Assembly (NCBI GenBank): GCA_016292015.1
Contig: JAEEZY010000024.1
Location: forward strand, 1-54,772
Direction: 5' to 3'
Origin: Bacteroidales bacterium
GTDB lineage: Bacteria; Bacteroidota; Bacteroidia; Bacteroidales; P3
DNA length: 54,772 nucleotides
Numbering within the stretch: position 1 is the first letter of the stretch; the number at the start of each line of letters is the position of its first letter. A program made the translations under genes and the position numbers. Positions 51,475 to 54,772 of the stretch are shown piece after piece. Under the pieces are notes generated by a model. It was not told the origin of the DNA. It saw only the letters and a list, made by a program, of their open reading frames with translations, and searched no databases.

Positions 51475-52704
51475 TCAGCCTTCCAATAGTTGTTTGATAC
51501 TTGATACCGAAGAATCCACATAAGGCACTGCATCAAAGCGACCCTGCAAATAGCCTTTTTCGGCATCCATGTTCTCACGGAAATCCTTAAAATCGTATAA
51601 TGAATATACATCTGTTGTTCCCTCTTCGGTCTTATTGACAAACACAATCTGGTCTCGCCTTAACCTCCTCACGTCAATAAGGTTTGTATTATGCGAGGTA
51701 AACAGCAACTGACTACTTTCCGAAGCGTGAATCAGATCTAAGATAAAATCAGCCAATCGAGTATGTAGCCCCATATCAAACTCGTCCATGATGATTCCCT
51801 TTTTATTCTTCACCACATCCAAGAGACGAATAAGGATCTGGAACAACTTTCGTGTACCATTAGATTCCTCCATATCCATGTCGAACATCACATCCTTCTG
51901 ATTGCGGTGGAATGTCTTGAATCGCAGCACATCCACTAACTTGTATGCCAACTCCGGTTGGCCTGGAATAACAACAGGGGCAGGGATCTGTTCCTTTCTA
52001 GCCTCTATATCGGTAATATCAGTATCGCTGATTTCAAGAGCCTTAAGAATAACCTTCTTGTAAGTGTTGAAACTATCCAGCACCATCACGTCATTCACAT
52101 TCACAAGTCCAAGAAGAAATTGATTCATGAAATAGCGATAAAGCTTTTGAGCAATCTCACGATTCATGGAGCTTGCGCGACTTAGGAAAAGGTTCTTCAC
52201 GCTGGTATTAGTAGCGACATCCGAAGGCTTTGCCATGACACCAGTACCAAAGCTGTACTTACCATCTGCGTCACGGACAAAAACCTTAGCCCTCCTACCG
52301 ACAGGATAATAGTACAGACTCTCACTGAGAATACGCTCACGGGTAAGTTCAAAGGAATACTCGTATTCCACATCCTCACAAACAAAATCAACCAAGAATT
52401 TACTTGGCTTATTCTGCCAGCCATCGAACTTAAAAGGCTCAAAATTGAATGTCACGCCCTCATTATGAAGGTGAGACTCCAGAATCATTCTACAACAAAA
52501 AGTTATAGCCTTAAGGATATTTGACTTGCCCGAAGCATTGGGTCCGAACAGTCCTACCGACTTAAGCACAGGCACACCCTTCCACTGCATTACGTTGTGG
52601 CTCAACTCCCTAGCAAGAGCCGTATTGATGCTTGCAGCTCTAAAGTCTATTCTGATTCTATCTCTGACAGAAAAGAAATTCTCAAATTCGATTTTAAGTA
52701 TCAT
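51475..52704 (-). CDS. rloA: AAA15/RloA-like ATPase
   Basis: The 409-residue protein, from the ATG at 52704, starts MILKIEFENFFSVRDRIRIDF, has Walker A in FGPNASGKSN (Gly-Lys-Ser), an ABC-like signature ESNGTRKLFQ, Walker B GIIMDEFDMGLH and the switch His in LFTSHN: an AAA15/SMC-like ATPase of the RloA type. Paired with rloB it probably forms an abortive-infection or anti-phage system related in design to PARIS and OLD-type ATPase plus effector pairs. A -7 element lies at 52732-52739, which also rules out a start at 52734. Confidence 0.88.
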   Translation of the reverse strand: MILKIEFENFFSVRDRIRIDFRAASINTALARELSHNVMQWKGVPVLKSVGLFGPNASGKSNILKAITFCCRMILESHLHNEGVTFNFEPFKFDGWQNKPSKFLVDFVCEDVEYEYSFELTRERILSESLYYYPVGRRAKVFVRDADGKYSFGTGVMAKPSDVATNTSVKNLFLSRASSMNREIAQKLYRYFMNQFLLGLVNVNDVMVLDSFNTYKKVILKALEISDTDITDIEARKEQIPAPVVIPGQPELAYKLVDVLRFKTFHRNQKDVMFDMDMEESNGTRKLFQILIRLLDVVKNKKGIIMDEFDMGLHTRLADFILDLIHASESSQLLFTSHNTNLIDVRRLRRDQIVFVNKTEEGTTDVYSLYDFKDFRENMDAEKGYLQGRFDAVPYVDSSVSSIKQLLEG

Positions 52705-52731
52705 CACACCCTGTATTTTGTAGATTTTCTG

Positions 52732-52739
52732 CAAAAATA
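52732..52739 (-). promoter_or_regulatory. -7 promoter element for rloAB
   Basis: Reads TATTTTTG on the minus strand, 28 bases upstream of the rloA ATG. Confidence 0.6.
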
Positions 52740-52967
52740 CGACTTTATTTTAAACTTAAATGATTTTTGGCAAAAATTTTCCAATGGTATAAGTGTGTAA
52801 GCGGTAGTAGACCGCAATATAAAGGTGTAAGCCGGAGTAGAGTGTAAAATAGTTATCGTTATCGTTGATAATTGTTAAAGTTAGATTAATCCACAACTCC
52901 GTAGTTCCCAGGTTCCATTTATCCAGCGAAGCTCTCTCCGTTTCAGGCACATTTCACCTATATTATT

Positions 52968-53297
52968 TCATCCAATTATTTCCCACTCACCACCTTTATC
53001 ACCACCTTTGCGGACGATGCGACCACTCTCACGAAGCTTTCTTACGGTCTTATAGATACTGTTTTCACCAACACCACATAATTCTGATAGCTCTGCTGTG
53101 GTAATTTTACGATTCTCTAAGATTAATCGATACACCTTATCCAGAGTTTTCTCCTTACTTTTCTCCTTACTTTTAGAATCAATCTGAATTACCGATATAT
53201 CACCCTGGACTACTTCCGGAACACTCCTTCTAAACACAATCCTCACAAACCCGCCAGCCACCTCATACTCAGGCTCCGGCAGGCCCTGCTTCTCCAT
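52968..53297 (-). pseudogene. C-terminal fragment of an AlbA_2-type DNA-binding/ATPase protein
   Basis: The 109 residues LPEPEYEVAGGFVRIVFRR followed by a linker (SKSKEKSKEK) and a winged helix (YRLILENRKITTAELSELCG, YKTVRKLRESGRIVRKG) match the C-terminal end of AlbA_2/HATPase_c_4 regulators such as those annotated putative DNA-binding domain-containing. The N-terminal AlbA_2 domain is missing and a TAG precedes the first ATG. It lies just past the broken toxin gene. Confidence 0.65.
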
Positions 53298-53314
53298 CTA
53301 TTATTCAGGCATTT

Positions 53315-53918
53315 CTAAACCTCCCCCTCCAGTTCCACCATCCTCGCCATCAATTGACCAAAGTCCTTGGAACTGTCATAGATAAAGCTTTTTCGCATAT
53401 CCGCATAATCTGCTTCATACAAGGGCATCAACTCCTTAGGAGGCACAATACTTATTGACTCACGTTGCAATTGATTATAATCTACCGCACCCACGTGGTA
53501 AAACTTACGTCTATGGTTAATAATCTCCTGATAAAGATCATTATCCATCAACGCTGCCCGACCATATTCCGTATCCATCAGGCGCTCTAAATCATAGAAA
53601 TGACGCGACATTCTGTATGTGCGAGGCGGATTCTTTTGGTATTCCTCACACATCAGAAACGCCTTCTCCAAAAAGGTCCTTGTCGGGCTCACGGTTTTAT
53701 ATCCTCACTGAACCGATTGATAAAATCCCAGCCTTTACTCAAGCTAGTGCCACCCTTGAAGAGAAGATAACCTGCCACCTGAGTATGAAACAGGCATACA
53801 AGACTGCCGTCACCCACCAGTCCTTCTCCGCTGCGGGTTCATCTATCTTTTCCGCGTCAGCCACATGCTGAATCATTGTCATCCGCTCATCCAACGGATA
53901 ATCAATCCACCTGTTCAT
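53315..53918 (-). pseudogene. AbiEii/AbiGii toxin gene, inactivated
   Basis: Starting at the ATG at 53916-53918 the frame reads EKDWWVTAVLY, then shifts: FKGGTSLSKGWDFINRFSEDI, the core nucleotidyltransferase motif, is in another frame. The frame then ends (TGA) before the catalytic Asp region and jumps to a C-terminal part (TFLEKAFLMCEEYQKNPPRTYRMSRHFYDLERLMDTEYG) that makes up 53315-53692. One frameshift and a deletion of about a third of the gene therefore inactivate the toxin. The start overlaps the antitoxin stop (ATGA). Confidence 0.85.
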
Positions 53919-54520
53919 ACCTGCTTCTTTCTGTTTCGTTCAATCAATTCACGCATCCAAACAGGAGCCAGCAGAAGGTCGTGAGCTATTGTGTCGTTTT
54001 CCGGATGTTCTGCAAGCAATTGCCTAATTCTGCTTTCCACTTCTGCCGTGATATTCTTTTGTCCTATGCTACGTAATGCCTGTACCATTTCCTGCATCAA
54101 GTGTCCTTTAAAGGCAAAGTTTTTAGGAGCACCATGCAGGAGCGTCACCATTCTGTTCCCCAATTTCAGCTTTCTGCCCGAACCCGTTGTTAGAAAACAG
54201 GAGTTCATGGGAACCTGTGTCGAAAATCCCAAATGGTTCTCCGCCGTAGCGCCAGTGGGTATAACCTTTGCTTTGTCCCGTTTGGCAATCTCACTCACCA
54301 ATTCATAAGCCGTAGGATACAACAATCCGAAACGTGTCTTCTTCGCTTTCACATATACCCCTTTGGCCATGCGCGAAATCAACTCCTCCTTTTCAAACTG
54401 CGCCAACAGTTTAGTAACATACTCCACATCGTATTTGGGGAACGAAGACACGAAAAACACCTCGCCGAATTTTGCGCGGGTTATTTTATTTCTAATCTTA
54501 TATACTACAGCTTCTTCCAT
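53915..54520 (-). CDS. DUF6088 family antitoxin (AbiEi-like)
   Basis: The 201-residue protein matches DUF6088: an N-terminal winged helix (VFFVSSFPKYDVEYVTKLLAQFEKEELISRMAKGVYV), YELVSEIAKRDKAKVIPTG, and a C-terminal helical end (PVWMRELIERNRKKQ). These proteins pair with AbiEii-like toxins. Its partner is a pseudogene (53315-53918), leaving an intact antitoxin. Promoter and operator lie upstream. Confidence 0.85.
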   Translation of the reverse strand: MEEAVVYKIRNKITRAKFGEVFFVSSFPKYDVEYVTKLLAQFEKEELISRMAKGVYVKAKKTRFGLLYPTAYELVSEIAKRDKAKVIPTGATAENHLGFSTQVPMNSCFLTTGSGRKLKLGNRMVTLLHGAPKNFAFKGHLMQEMVQALRSIGQKNITAEVESRIRQLLAEHPENDTIAHDLLLAPVWMRELIERNRKKQV

Positions 54521-54535
54521 TAAATATTTAACCTG

Positions 54536-54574
54536 TTTTTAGTCGGAAACATTGCAAATTTTTCCGACTGAAAA
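54536..54574 (-). promoter_or_regulatory. Palindromic operator of the second AbiE-like module
   Basis: AGTCGGAAA (54541-54549) and TTTCCGACT (54561-54569) form a perfect inverted repeat extended by TTTT/AAAA across a T-G pair. It lies just downstream of the -7 element at 54578-54585 (TAATTTTG on the minus strand), so a bound protein would block transcription of the antitoxin. Confidence 0.7.
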
Positions 54575-54577
54575 GTA

Positions 54578-54585
54578 CAAAATTA
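54578..54585 (-). promoter_or_regulatory. -7 promoter element for the DUF6088 antitoxin
   Basis: Reads TAATTTTG on the minus strand, immediately upstream of the palindromic operator and about 58 bases before the ATG at 54520. Confidence 0.5.
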
Positions 54586-54654
54586 AATCAATATATTTGC
54601 AATCTATATGTATTATTATTCTTTTTTAAGACATCCGCCCCCCCTCCAGGCACA

Positions 54655-54719
54655 TTGGGGCGTTGCCCCAAAGAACCGAGGGAGCAGCGAGTGCAATGTC
54701 AAGCTTGTTTGAGCATTGC
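54655..54719. repeat. Window-end hairpin pair, possible dispersed element
   Basis: TTGGGGC/GCCCCAA (54655-54671) and GCAATGTCAA/TTGAGCATTGC (54693-54719, one bulge) lie in a GC-rich stretch unlike the AT-rich DNA before it. No T-run follows either. The remaining sequence to 54772 holds no gene seen here. Confidence 0.35.
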
Positions 54720-54772
54720 CGAGTCGCGTCCGAGAGTCGAAGATGCTTGATGGTACTGCCTATATCCTCCTG

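Noticed and set aside
52705..52734. Earlier ATG at 52734 for rloA
   Set aside because: It lies inside the -7 promoter element, so it could not be in the transcript; the ATG at 52704 gives the normal N-terminus.

Overview
This window reads as a chromosomal segment of a Bacteroidales-type bacterium. Direct evidence: the Bacteroidetes -7 promoter TAnnTTTG recurs a short distance upstream of many starts on both strands; two proteins carry type IX secretion (T9SS) C-terminal sorting domains; there are several short-signal lipoproteins, GH97 and GH2 glycosidases, an ATP-type PckA, and a short (78-residue) ATP synthase epsilon subunit encoded directly after atpD. T9SS together with saccharolytic and gluconeogenic genes suggests a host- or gut-associated Bacteroidales outside the classical Bacteroides genus. 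That placement is inference; no rRNA, tRNA or CRISPR array was seen.

Layout. 1-5.9 kb (+): tail of a DUF1015 protein, then atpD-atpC and a tightly packed set (MTA/SAH-type deaminase, family-5 solute-binding lipoprotein, unknown helical protein). 5.9-11.6 kb: a membrane-bound nucleotide-sugar 4,6-dehydratase (-), then mutL, a rhomboid protease and a RarD-like transporter (+). 11.7-18.2 kb (-): a secreted GH2 beta-galactosidase and gcvP. 18.2-25.0 kb (+): a decayed stretch, then an exported flavodoxin lipoprotein, a YdeI-like protein, a CatA-fold acyltransferase, an M28 peptidase and a four-gene run ending in a CPBP protease. 25.1-28.4 kb (-): a cobalamin riboswitch with its own promoter, followed by two T9SS-exported surface proteins. 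28.5-33.1 kb (-): pckA, fused in frame to a DUF4234 membrane domain, and a GH97 glucosidase. 33.3-39.4 kb (-): a large AsmA-like protein with a small lipoprotein, hpt, an FGE/SUMF1-domain protein and pyrE. 39.5-44.3 kb (+): a Nudix hydrolase, a 40-residue lipoprotein, clpC and dprA. 44.5-45.8 kb (-): a sugar aminotransferase.

46-54.8 kb is accessory DNA: a DUF6266-like protein, a truncated BRO-N protein, a possible IS3-type transposase tail, a divergent sigma-like protein, an intact AbiE-type toxin-antitoxin pair with a palindromic operator, an RloA-RloB pair (AAA ATPase plus RloB), a fragment of an AlbA_2-type regulator, and a second AbiE-like module whose toxin is wrecked while its antitoxin and putative operator remain.

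Most interesting candidates: (i) the B12-riboswitch-controlled pair of T9SS surface proteins, one built of three YWVGEGE repeats, which may be a corrinoid capture or handling system without a BtuB/BtuG homologue in view; (ii) the PckA-DUF4234 fusion, which looks like loss of a stop codon; (iii) the two AbiE modules, each with its own long inverted repeat at the promoter; (iv) RloAB; (v) an AT-rich element that sits on the stop codons of two genes and also occurs in frame inside the deaminase gene.
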